Below are positions 1-31,779 of a stretch of DNA of 64,000 nt, piece by piece. The position numbers and the translations under genes are program-made. The number at the start of each line of letters is the position of its first letter. Within the stretch, counting starts at the first letter, position 1. The stretch lies in NCBI GenBank assembly GCA_905116865.2, contig CAJHNH020008555.1:1-64000 (forward strand), read 5' to 3'. This DNA comes from Candidula unifasciata. Its lineage: Eukaryota; Mollusca; Gastropoda; Stylommatophora; Geomitridae. Under the pieces are notes generated by a model that worked only from the letters and a program-made list of their open reading frames with translations, searched no databases and was not told the origin of the DNA.

Positions 1-373
1 CTGTAGGTTCAGGCTCATTTTCACTTTGAAACTAAAGGTAAACATACAGATGTTGATCACTAAAGGTAAACATACAGATGTTTGATAACTAAATGTTTGT
101 AACTAAACATACAGATGTAACTCCATGGGGAAATATTGGTCATGATGTGAAATATTTGGCTGAACCCATTTATGATAATGGGAGTAACCAGTTTTCTTCT
201 TCTGCATTCAATTCTCCAGTGGTGCCAAGTCATTATACCCTTTGCTGTTGCATGTAGCTGACCCCATGTTCTCCCCATCTTTTTTAACTTTACTCTCTAG
301 CTCCCTTCTCCAAGTTTGTTTTTTGCTGGCTGTATTTCTGTGTCCCTGTGGGTTCTAGTGCAAAGAAATTCTA

Positions 374-552
374 GTTAAAGTCGAGTCCACGTAAGTCAAA
401 CGGATAAGTCGAATTTCGGTTAAGTCGACATGACCAGCTTAGTCCCGGCAATTTTCTCTAGTGTGTGGGCTGTCTGGATAAGTAGAAATCCTAAAAAGTG
501 GAAGCATTTTCTTAGGTCCCTGCGACTTCTACTTATCCAGACTCAACTGTAT
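374..552. mobile_element. Pogo/Tigger-like MITE (putative)
   Basis: The ends read GTTAAAGTCGAGTC at left and GACTCAACTG at right, followed by TA. TA also precedes the left end, as expected for Tc1/mariner-pogo insertion. Inside, motifs of the type GGATAAGTCGAA recur, and a perfect 16-bp inverted pair lies at 472-487 and 527-542. The class call rests on end style only. Confidence 0.45.
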
Positions 553-837
553 ACTGTTCTCAGATATTCTCTTGTGTCCTGTCCAACACCAGCGTTTTTT
601 CTTCACTTTCTGGTCCACCGAAACTTGTTTAATTCTCTCTATAGGTTCAGCATTGATGATTCTACCATTAACCAGTACTGTGCTGCACTGTTTTTCTTCC
701 CAGATAATTTTCAGAATATGCTTACACTTTTTAACTTACTCACAGCTACACTGTTGGGGGGAAAAAATCCCTGTGCCTACTTGAAATTCAACTTGGACCA
801 CTCTTTTGTTAAAGTGAAGGCGACAGCATTCTAGCAT

Positions 838-922
838 TCTGAAACAAGGCTAAAGTCTAGATGTGGACGAACAGCCAGAACTTTCTGCCAGAGTTGCTGT
901 CAGTGAACCTGAAGAAGAAGAA
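838..922 (+). repeat. GAA-tailed SINE-like repeat (family B), 3' fragment
   Basis: Contains the shared CCAGAACTTTCTGCC stretch and ends in AAGAAGAAGAA. Family B is defined here by comparing many copies in this window; strand is that on which the tail reads GAA. Confidence 0.6.
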
Positions 923-1109
923 TGGCAGACCAGCAAGACAGATTTCAGATACCCTGTTCATCCTCCACGGAAGTTATAATTAGGACACTTGTAACACTAC
1001 ACCAGCCAGGTTTAACATGTAGTCATGTAGGTGTAAGGAGTACTATTGATAGGTTAAAAACTGAAGTCTAATCAGTCTCTAAAGCAGTCGGGGCTGACAC
1101 GTATCAGTT

Positions 1110-1470
1110 TCATATTTGTGCCAAGGAAATGAGCATGCTGTTGGCTTGCAGCTAAAGCTACTGTGGAGGGTGGATTAGCCATGGACCATGCTGCTATTCC
1201 GAATGCTCTACGAGAAGAAAGATCGTTGCGAGAACCAGGTCATGACTGAATCTGAAACCATGATCAGACTGCAAGAACAACATGTTGGGGGAGGGGGGGG
1301 GGGGGGATTGCTAGACAAGAGCAGTATGTGGAAAGCCAAAAAAGAATAAGAAACTAACACAGAACTTGTGTACCGAACCTCTACATATTGGAGGATTTAC
1401 TAAGGAGGGGATCCGATCACTTATGGACTGAATGGTTCAATGTGCAATGAGGATAATCTGTTGACTCATC
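1110..1470 (+). pseudogene. Degenerate retrotransposon RNase H 3' fragment
   Basis: Frames include MDHAAIPNALREE, matching [12 protein letters not shown] in the RNase H fragment at 55582-55960. The end (GAACCT...GGATCCG...TTATGGACTGAAT) matches 49041-49210. It is interrupted by stops and a G run at 1287-1306. Confidence 0.55.
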
Positions 1471-1679
1471 AACTAACTTAATGACTAATACTTTAAACTT
1501 GCCTCCTCAGATCTGGTATGATGCCACCTCATCTATACTAAATAATGATATTCTCTCAGGTGAGCAAACTTTTGAGCAGTGGATTTATAAACACAATTGT
1601 TATGTAAAGTGAGTTACAGAAAACTAGCTAAAATATAAATTGAATGTAATTCTTCTTCTTTTAAGTATAGGTTTAGACA

Positions 1680-2225
1680 ATGGATCAACATCATGGCACA
1701 AGGAGTAACCCATAAGTGATTTGTTCTACTTCTGTCTCAAGCTTGAGTCCGAAGAATTATAGTGCATGAACTCTGTAGCATCGGCGAGGATCCTGAAATA
1801 CATTTGGTAGATTTATAACTCCAAATTTTTGCCCAGTCAGCGTGGTTAGGCAAATCTTTTTGATTTCCAACTCTTTTTGATTTCCAACTGCCAACAGATT
1901 TTGTACGTGTGCAACAATACACACGGGTGTTTGATCTTACCACCCAGAGACTAGGGGAAATTACTAAAAGTCCATGTGGAAAAAAACCCAGCCGTCACCG
2001 GGGCCTGAATCCGTGACCTCCAGCCATTTTACTGGCTTATTTGTGTGCAATTGGTTGTTCCTTGCCGCTCTGGCAGATGCCCTCCGACTTCGAAAGAAGT
2101 CCCCAGCTAGTCGACTCCTGCGACATGCTTTTTGGCAAGGCAGTGTGTGTATTTTTATTTTCCCCATAATGGGGACCCAGAACCCAAACTGGGAATTGTG
2201 TGTAACAGTAACAACACATCTCATC
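1680..2225 (-). repeat. SINE-like repeats: family F (1680-1980) joined to family B (about 1990-2220)
   Basis: 1680-1980 is similar to 30545-30850 (ATGGATCAACATC, TGAGTCCGAAGAA, GGCGAGGATCCTGAAATAC, CCACCCAGAGACTAGG). 2010-2220 is an inverse family B copy with TCGACTCCTGCGACATGC and CCCCATAATGGGG but no GAA tail. Confidence 0.6.
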
Positions 2226-2254
2226 CATGAAGAAAAAATGGAGCACCTAAATTT

Positions 2255-2470
2255 TTAATCATCATGTGGAAGCAGCTCCTTTGAGGAACGTCACTCTCAT
2301 CACGATCTGCCGGAAACATGAAAGAAACTGTCTCTTGCCAGCTGTTGGTGCCTCATGCACTTTCGTACCCAAGGATTTATATCCTGTGCATTTCTTCATT
2401 CTGGTCAGCCCCTGCTCTCCTGTCTGGCACCATGCTTTCTGTCCGGTCCCCCCCCCCACCCCCCCCCCCC
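2255..2470 (-). pseudogene. Non-LTR retrotransposon C-terminal tail fragment
   Basis: On the - strand, frame pieces read AGKRQFLSCFRQIVMR and TFLKGAAS. These resemble the common 'AEDRQQFRQIVRRATFLKG' end of endonuclease/RT polyproteins; related pieces lie at 11345-11645 and 34091-34290. A C-tract (about 2449-2485) adjoins it. Confidence 0.45.
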
Positions 2471-2485
2471 CCCCCCCCCCCCCCC
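2449..2485. repeat. Poly-C tract
   Basis: Almost uninterrupted C run, one of about ten such tracts in the window. Confidence 0.9.
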
Positions 2486-2772
2486 AAAATCCGCCAAGGT
2501 GCTTATATGGCCAATATATTTTAGCTTCCAGGACAAGATACTGTTAATCAGTCAATTAGCTTTGATGTTCAGATCTTTTAGGATGTCAGTTTTAATAGAT
2601 AGAACATTTTTTTAAAGAAATAGGTTTCCCTGTTAATGCTGTCAAATATTTTTGTTTGTTGTCTGCACATTCATTCTCATACTCCAAAAATCAATTAAAA
2701 TTATTATAATGCTTGATTTCACTGTTAAAATTTATTGTGGCTATATAGTCATCTTCTTCTTCTTTTGTCATC

Positions 2773-2994
2773 TTACTGATACCAAGTTGTAGCCCAGTGT
2801 TGTGGTTTTCTGTATTTCTCTTGCGCTTCTCGGGTGGCTTGGGTAATGGGTTTGTTAATCTTTTTGCAGGTTTCTGCTACACCATTTAGCCATCTCTTTT
2901 TAGGTCTTTCCCTCGCCTTCCTCTTGGCTGAGTACCCTTCTAAATGACAAACTTCTGTCATTTCTACTAAATGACAAAACCTTGGTTCAAACAT
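2773..2994 (-). pseudogene. Retrotransposon C-terminal tail fragment
   Basis: Frame contains YSAKRKARERPKKRWLNGV, the basic 'GRPKKRW' motif found near the C-terminus of many non-LTR RT proteins. No other part of the element is nearby. Confidence 0.4.
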
Positions 2995-3399
2995 CTGTCA
3001 GCTAGCACTCCCACTGTATGGCTGCTTGTGCCCAAATGTCCGTTCCTGTCCTGCTAAAACAGAAAAGGTTCAGATGTACCTAGCTCAAGGATTTTACTTT
3101 ACGACTCAAACAATTTGAGTGTCCACTACCAAAGGTCACACTAATCAGAGTGTCATAACTAGACAGGGAAGCCGTGTCTGCTGCATGGTTCCCAGAATGA
3201 TGTAAACAATACTCAGGACATCCACCTGAACGATGTCATTGTCAAAGAGGGAAGTCTAACATGCTGACGAAGTTAGATGCCTCTTTGAGCGAGGAATCAG
3301 AGTCTTAGGTCTGCAGACTGCTTCTTGAGGATCCCTAAAGGGCGCAGCCCATAATGAGTGAAACGCTCACTATATGGATTGAGGTTAAGCCTTATGATT

Positions 3400-3770
3400 C
3401 CTTGGGTGAGTTCAGAACTAGAGCATCATGTGACGGCTCTGCATTTATTGAAGCCTCTTTGGATGGCAAGGAATGCTCATCCTCTGCTCTTGCCTTCCCT
3501 TGAGGGCTGACCAGTCTACACAGGGTTACTGGGGATAGATTCTCCAGGGGCAACACTTGTAGATAAGGGGACAAAGAGAAACCATACAAATAAGACTGCA
3601 TCTTGTCCCACGTAACTATCCAAGGAAGTTAAGTCCATCAGCAAATGCTTGAAGAAGTCAGATGTTGCAGCCGAAAGCCAATACAAATATTGCAGCTTTG
3701 CTGTAAACTGGCACAGCACAATTATTTCACTCAGATTAATGAAAAGAAGAAGAAAGGTCCTTTCATAGTT
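3400..3770 (+). repeat. Dispersed repeats (3400-3535 shared inverted with 52680-52815; family C, 3535-3770)
   Basis: 3400-3535 matches the inverse of 52680-52815 (GAAGCCTC, GGCAAGGAATGCTCAT). 3600-3770 matches 16970-17142 and 19060-19215 (CAGCAAATGC, GAAGTC, CAGCCGAAAG, GCACA) and ends in AAGAAGAAGAAAGG. Confidence 0.6.
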
Positions 3771-3948
3771 AAATTTTGTCATTGTTTAACCTATTTGATT
3801 TTTTTTTCCCAACTTGTGAAACTATTACTGTTTTACAGTTTTATTTTAAGAGTTCAGATTTTTAAATCTAGAATATTTGAATGGCCAGAATTGTGTCTGT
3901 GAGCCAGATAGTAATAAGTATGAAATAAATCTGAATTTTAAAAAATAA

Positions 3949-4677
3949 AGGGGTCACTACACGGCATTTTTCCCAATTTATGACAAAAATATCACTTTTT
4001 CAATGTGTTCGTTTTTGTTAAGTTCGGCATTCGTAGAATAGATGACACATAAAATTTATGTCATTTGTAAACAATTTAGCATTGAAAAGTTAATACTAAT
4101 GACACCACCTCGTGCACTTTTTTAAGATAAAAAAAAGTTTAAAAGTAAGTTTTCTCAAATCTCTATATTTCAGTTTGCTGTGTGTGTGAAATCCTAAAAT
4201 CTAAGCTAATATAAAGAGTAGAAACAGGAAATTTTGAATGCATACTCCATAAACAATATTATAGGGACTGGTCTATCTAAAAGTAGATTTTAGAAAGATT
4301 TTGTTTTCTAAAATATGATTATTGTCTTATGATGCTCGATTTTTTGACTTTTTCAATAAACCTACATTTTAAAATTCTACGAAAAATATTTAAAAACATG
4401 TTTAAAGTAAATAAACTAGACCTGTACCTCTGAATAAGATAAAAGGTCATGGATCCATCCTCTATTGTTGAATATCTAGGTTTGTTTTTGAAATTTTAGG
4501 ATTTTAAGTACATATTGTTTTTTTCACAAGATGGCGGTTATTGCCATGACAACTATGATTTTTTAACACTTTAAGTATACAAATGTAATAACATGTATCC
4601 CTACAAACGACCATTATAAAATAACTGCTCTAAGTCTGTAAATAAAAAAAATAAAATTTTTTGGTGTAGTGACCCCT
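3949..4677. mobile_element. PIF/Harbinger-like MITE with perfect 14-bp TIRs
   Basis: It begins AGGGGTCACTACAC and ends with its exact complement GTGTAGTGACCCCT, flanked by TAA at 3946-3948 and 4678-4680. A 3-bp TWA target duplication is typical of PIF/Harbinger. The 729-bp interior is AT-rich without coding capacity, so the element is non-autonomous. Confidence 0.75.
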
Positions 4678-4699
4678 TAACTGACTTACTGTATCAGTG

Positions 4700-4982
4700 G
4701 GAGTTGCCGTAGCGAAGTGGCTAGACGCCTGCCACGGATCGTAAGGTTGTGGATTTTCTCCCTGGAGGAGCCGGATTTGTTTCAAAAATGACCTTGGTTC
4801 CCAGGTCGACCCAGACTTGAATGGGTACCGGGTGCATTCCGGGGAAGTAAAGGTGGCTAGGATGATGCTGACCACACCACCCATCTTGTGCCGATTGGTC
4901 TATAAAATATAGGTCTAGCTTTATATGCCCTAAACGCCTAAAGGCGTGGAAAAGAGTCCTTTGCTTTTTTTTTTTTTTTTTT
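4700..4982 (+). repeat. tRNA-derived SINE (family A)
   Basis: The head GCCGTAGCGAAGTGGCTAGA resembles an RNA polymerase III A box, and AGGTTGTGGATTTTCTCCC the B-box region. The body has CCCAGGTCGACCC, TGGGTACCGGG, GAAGTAAAGG, GACCACACCACCC, GATTGGTCTATAAAATA, and the tail GTCCTTTGCTTTTTTT. Confidence 0.8.
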
Positions 4983-4999
4983 TACTTTCTTTTACTGTA

Positions 5000-5150
5000 T
5001 CAGTGCAACTGAGAAATGGGTACTAGGAAATATTGTTGCAAGTAAATGTGACCACTTAACCCATTCAGATTTGATTAGCCTATTAAAATCTGACCCTGGC
5101 AACATGTGCTGGTACACTTTATGGTGTGGAAATTGATCCTTTATTTTTTT
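5000..5150 (+). repeat. Decayed family A SINE fragment
   Basis: Order of weak matches: GACCACTTAACCCATTCAG, GATTAGCCTATTAAAAT, TGGTGTGGAAATTGATCCTTTA. Confidence 0.35.
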
Positions 5151-6116
5151 TAAACATCAAATTTTACTTTTTAGTACTGACTATTGTCATGTACTTTGCT
5201 GATTAGAATAGGTGATCACAGTTCGCCATCTCACATGATTAACAAAATCAGGAATCTGGTCTGTGTTCTTGTATGTGACTGTTGTACCTTCTGCATGCTT
5301 GAATTCTGAAAAGAATGAGTTTGTATATTTCAGAAATTCTCTTGTCCCTACTGGCAGAAGTCCAGAACATACCCTTCTGCTTGTATCTGAAGAATGCCAG
5401 CTTTTTGGATGAGACATGGGAAATGGGGGTAGGTTGATAACTGACATTTTGTATTGTGAGTTTGAGTGTTTCTTAGCTTAAGTATTTTGGTACCAAACAA
5501 CTGTTAATTTATTTTAGTGTAAGAATGTGTTAGTTTAAGAAATAGTTTGGGTCTAGAGAGTTAAAATAACACATTTTCTTGTGTATTGGCAGCACCCTGT
5601 TTCTGATACAATAATTTTATTTAAAAAATGTTTTCTTAGAATTTCGTTGAGAGACCAAAACCGAAATATTAGTATTTGTTACAGAGGAATGAAAAGAAGG
5701 ATAAGAAATACCTGTAAGCAGTGAAAGATGGGCAGTGTAAGAGCAAGTTACAGTTGTAAATATAAGTTGCCAGTAGTGGGTTGTGTGCAAAAAAATTAAA
5801 ACCGAGCAGCTGAGAGGAATGTGGATGAAAAGAAATATATGAAGAGGGGTTGGAATGAAGGATGCTTTTGAAAAAACATTCCAAAGTCAACAGTTTTTTC
5901 ATGGTAAAAAGGTAAAATGCTTGGAAGAAAGAACCAGTCTGCTAGAATATTTGGTAATGGACCACGGTGGCGTCAGTTACCGCTATTTTTCATAAGGTAC
6001 ATTTCAGAATGGTTAATATTTTATTAATAAATTTTGAATAAGTGACATGTAAGCTTAATATCTCAAATATAAGCCACACCAATGTTTTTGTCAACAATTT
6101 TTGGTTAAAATACTGA
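5150..6116. other. Unassigned AT-rich sequence
   Basis: No dispersed repeat, coding homology or structural RNA recognised. Small open frames here look random. Confidence 0.5.
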
Positions 6117-6121
6117 GGCCT

Positions 6122-8219
6122 TGTGACGTTACGGCCCACTTCCCTTGAGATTACAATATTTTTAGTGTGACGTCCCAGGTCGTGGGTTCTCTGGATTTGG
6201 GTTTAAATGATTTATATGTTGAGTAGGGATTTTCCTCTCAACACATCCCCTCCACCAGATTAACTGAACTATTATCTGGGCTATGTTGCTATCAGACAAA
6301 GTCCTGGATATCCAAGAAAACAGCCATATTGGCTCGTTATTTATATTAACTTTAGCTGAACTTGGTACCCACAAGAGAAGGAAATGGGTTTTAGATGTCT
6401 ATATATTATTATCTTGAATGATTCACTAGACAGGGCAGTTGACCCAATCCGTCGACCTTCTCTTGGTAAAGAAATTGTATTATTATTTAATGAGCCCCCA
6501 CCAAATGCTATTCTATCTTAACAGTTTAATTAAACATGTAAGAGCAGACACACTTGGAATTACAAAAACTGATGCAGGATAAGACCATATAATTGATTTA
6601 TTAACCTAGCAATCATTTTGATTTATACTATATTTTTAGTCAATAGTGATGGTATGGTGGGAATGGGATACTTCAGCTAGATAACTGAGCACCCAAGATT
6701 AGAATAAAGTGATAATGGTGGTGTTTAGTTACAGAAATACAAGATACGTAACTTTTGTTGTTTTAGAAAAGTGGAGCTTCTGAGAGTCCTCGTGTTGAGT
6801 CCCTTCTTAGCTGTTCCCACTTTTCCGCCCAGTTCTCCTGGTCCTTCCACCTGGTTCCCACCTGTTTCCCAGCTGGCCGAGTTCTAACACAATGTAGTCT
6901 CGTGACCGTGATGACCCTCTATTTCTGTTCTTAGAAAAGACTGATCCTCACCCACATGGGAGCTGTAATAATGGAAACAAACACATACGTGTAGTATCTT
7001 GACTTACACTAAGAATACATGTGTCAATTAATACAATATATAATAATACATTATATCTCATCACTCCTCCTCATATTCCACATTCTCTCCAGTCTAATCT
7101 AAAGGTCTTTGTGTCTCACAATCGACGTCTCACATATCCTGCCTTCCCTCTAAGGTTCTGTCATGATAGTTGACTTTCTGTTGTCCGTCATCACTCAGAC
7201 TTCCAACTTGCTGACATTGATTTGACATAAACATGTGGCGCAGGTTATGTGCGGAACACGCCAAACATTTTTACACGAGCATGCTGTCCTGAATATTATC
7301 TGGGTTCAGTGTTTCAGTGACAGTGAATAATATACACTCATGATTCTTCCCCTGGGGTTATAAATCCCCTGTTTAGGTGAACACATTAGGTGAGCACATG
7401 GTGGGCACACACAAACGTAACAGCATAGCTGCATATGTGGGCATCATTTCCCACTGTCCAAACTCATGTTTTGGTTGATGGTTGAAACATAATAATTTAC
7501 ATTTCATTATACAAGTCTTATTTTTATAAAACATGAAAACATACACTGAAAAAAACATGTTTGCCCACAAACATACAAAGAAATAGAAATGGTTTAGCAG
7601 TTCCCTAACTGAGATACTGAATACTCACAAAGAACTATTTCAAGCCAGAATGTGTAGACAAATTAGGAAAAAGGTAGAACAGATTTTAGCTAACTCCCTA
7701 ACCTATGTATACAAGATTGAAAAAATCAAATTGTACATGCATCAATTTTTACCTGGAAACTTTCCAGCAATCGCCAAACTAGAATCAAACCATTAGATTT
7801 ACCTCTAAGGTCGACCTGTTTGTTGCCTGTGGCAGCGATTATGGCAGAAATTCCAGGGCTAGTCTTATTAATACCCCTATCTGTCTGCAAGGTTTAACTC
7901 CACCCTCTACTAGGTTCTACCCAACCCTCAAGGAGATGACCACCCCCCACCCTCCCCCCCCCCCCCCCCCCAAAAGCCCCGCCTCTGAGGTACCTAGCAG
8001 ATCAACCTAGCTAACAAGTAACCTGTCACTCAATTCTGGACTGACATCCCTAGAGCACACATTCTTAAGTGACCCAATCTAATTTACAACGAATCTAACT
8101 GGCAGATGTTAAAAGACGGTCAGTGAAGCCATTGTGTTTCCTACTAGACCAAGATCACCCCCAAAAACATTCCTAATTGCCAAACATCTGTTCTCTTGAG
8201 AATTTCACTATCATGTGTG

Positions 8220-8293
<74 letters not shown>

Positions 8294-8670
8294 CTTCAGA
8301 CGCCGGCCCCACTCAGTGTGTGTTAGGTACCCTTTTATGACACTATGGTCAGATTCAGGGGAGCTAATCAGGTGTGATACGAAGTTATCTCCCCCTTTAC
8401 TTGCCTCTACAGACTGGGCAGGAGATAATTATATGACATGGGCATGTGAAACTCTAGCTACAGTAGTATTAGGTAATATCACATAACGCAAGGTTGCTTT
8501 GTCTGGCTAAGAGGGGAAACACAGTTTAAACAATTCTCAAATCCCTTATAGTGGTTTTAGAACTATTTTAGGCTCAGTGTCTATTGCTTTTAATTCTTTG
8601 TCCTTCTCTGAACATAAGAAATTATTAAGCACAATATAACTTCTGAGACCACTGAGGTCATTTCGTCACA
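6122..8670 (+). mobile_element. TGTGACG...CGTCACA element, copy 1 (probable solo LTR)
   Basis: The ends are TGTGACG and CGTCACA, and 5-bp direct repeats GGCCT flank it (6117-6121, 8671-8675). Copy 2 (20013-21528, same orientation) and copy 3 (61907-63885, inverted) share long stretches such as TTCTGTCATGATAGTTGAC and GACCACTGAGGTCATTTCG. TG...CA ends, a 5-bp target duplication and no coding capacity fit a solo LTR of a Ty3/Gypsy- or BEL-like element, although 2.5 kb is long for one. It carries two private poly-C tracts, at about 7950-7972 and 8221-8291. Confidence 0.75.
8221..8291. repeat. Uninterrupted 71-base poly-C tract
   Basis: 71 consecutive C between TCATGTGTGA and AACTTCAGACG. Element copies 2 and 3 have no C run at this position. 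Confidence 0.95.
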
Positions 8671-8759
8671 GGCCTATACACTCATAAATACTGTAATAAC
8701 AATATGGGATACAATTGTTAGTTTTTAAGGAACAGAATGTGTTAATGTAACAACTGGAT

Positions 8760-9085
8760 AAGTCTTCTTCTTCTTCTGTTTCTTCTTCTTGGTGCTTACC
8801 GGCTGTAAAATACAGCGGAAAGTTCTGTGTGTTGTCCACCTCTAGACTTCAGTCGTGATCTAAAACCTGAGTGTTTCATGCACATCCGCTTCACAGATCC
8901 GGCTTATTTGTATGCAGACTCATGGTTCCTTGCCTGTCAGGCAGATGTACTCCAGGTTCCAAGGATGCCCCCAGTAAGTCAACACCTATGACATGCCTTT
9001 TGGGAAGGAAGTGGATTCGTTCTTATTTTTCTCCAAATAGGGCCCTGGAACCCACACACAGAGAATGGGAATTCAAACCAAACAA
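8760..9085 (-). repeat. GAA-tailed SINE-like repeat (family B)
   Basis: Begins with TCTTCTTCTTCTTGG (the inverse tail), then ACCGGCTGTAAAAT, GGAAAGTTCTG, GCTTATTTGTATGCAGACTC, GACATGCCTTTTGGGAAGG and GAACCCACAC. Confidence 0.7.
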
Positions 9086-9204
9086 TTGATGCTAACTGGC
9101 AAGCAGCTGTCCACTGTGCTACCAATACAAATACCTCTCTGCCCAGTAGTTAATTGCTATGTAGTTAATTTAACTGTTGCCACAAGGTTCACTTGAGAAT
9201 TACT

Positions 9205-9475
9205 AAGTGAATTCCCTGCGTGGGTTCAGAAGCCCAGCTAGCGTGTCGTAAACATAGACTACATGTTTTTTTCCTTTTGGAGTTAGAGTGGTCTTCCTAG
9301 AAGCATGGAAGTAACAGTCTACAAACAAATGAGCCAGATCTGTAAATGTGCATGCATAATGGATGTGCATACAGAGATCAAGTTCTGGAGCAAGACTCAA
9401 GTCCAGAAATGGATGAACAAGCAGAACTTTCAATCGGAGTTTACAGCCAGTGAACGCGAAGAAGAAAACTAAGGC
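9205..9475 (+). repeat. GAA-tailed SINE-like repeat (family B)
   Basis: Contains GTGGGTTCAGAAGCCC, TGTCGTAAACATAGAC, CAAATGAGCCAGATCTG, CCAGAAATGGATGAACAAGC and AGCCAGTGAACGCGAAGAAG. It lies head to head with the copy at 8760-9085. Confidence 0.7.
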
Positions 9476-9731
9476 CAATAAAGAATAATACCTCTTGATT
9501 TCCTGCACCACTCTGCTGTAGTACTGTGGCTAGCATACCTGCAGGTCAGCCTAGTTGTTATGTGGTTAAAGTCAAAGTGGAGATGTTCTTAAAATGTTTA
9601 CACAAGCTTTCAAGCCGGTGTGGTCTAAAATGGGGACCACAATTTGGCTGGGAAGTATGTGCAAAAGTGAAAGCATCTTATTGTTTTGTTTCTTGATTTA
9701 GTCTGCTATTTTTGCCTCTTTCTCTTTTCAG

Positions 9732-31069
<21,338 letters not shown>

Positions 31070-31640
31070 AGAGAGCATGATCGTTGTCAAGAGAGGAGCG
31101 GGGTTAACGCCCCACCTTCTCCACTACTAGCTGTTGCTTTCCTGTGTGTTGGTCTGTTCTACTGCATCAGTTGACACATTGTAGTATTTGGATAATGGCT
31201 TTTTATATACAAAACAATTATATAACCTAACTCTATATTGCAATCAACGTAAACATTTAGCCATTGTTTATGAAGTCACTAAAATATATTTTTCAATTAG
31301 GACCTAATGTCTGCTTGCAGTTTTTTCTTCTTGTTTGCCTGACATTTATTCTCACATTTTGTGTGTGTATTTTGCTAGATTTTATGTGATGTTTTTAGTA
31401 GGACTAAGCAATTAGTCTTTTACTGAAACTAATCTTATGAATATAACATTGATATGAAACAATTTCCTCTTTTTAACTTCAATATGTTTTAAAGTTCTGG
31501 CTGTCCAAAATTCGCATAAAAAGTAAATATATTTATTGCCATCAATTGTAAGAAGTGTACATTTTTCTGCTGTATTGGTTTGTTTTACAGTTCTTCTTAG
31601 AAACATGTTAAAATTTGATTTATGCTCTTTGTGGGAGTAT
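31070..31640 (+). other. Probable 3' UTR/downstream of the PTB gene
   Basis: AT-rich sequence without dispersed repeats or long frames after the stop at 31069. I see no clear AATAAA, so the transcript end is not placed. It ends at a 31-G run. Confidence 0.3.

Positions 31641-31671
<31 letters not shown>
31641..31671. repeat. Poly-G tract, 31 bases
   Basis: Uninterrupted G run. Confidence 0.95.
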
Positions 31672-31672
<1 letters not shown>

Positions 31673-31779
31673 ATTACAATCTATTTGTAGTAAATGACCA
31701 GTTGTTAAATGACAAAGATGTCACAGTTCATCAGAGGCTTTCTAAGTTTGGCTTTGAATTCTTCTTCTTCTTCAGAGAT

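Noticed and set aside
430..834. 134-codon open frame
   Set aside because: Begins inside a pogo-like MITE, runs into unrelated sequence, no recognisable domain or splice context.
5669..5902. 77-codon - strand frame as a possible upstream PTB exon
   Set aside because: Wrong strand and no matching splice phase; no upstream exon could be supported anywhere in 1-9731.
8196..8486. Proline-tract protein
   Set aside because: Poly-C run inside a transposon copy; other copies lack it.
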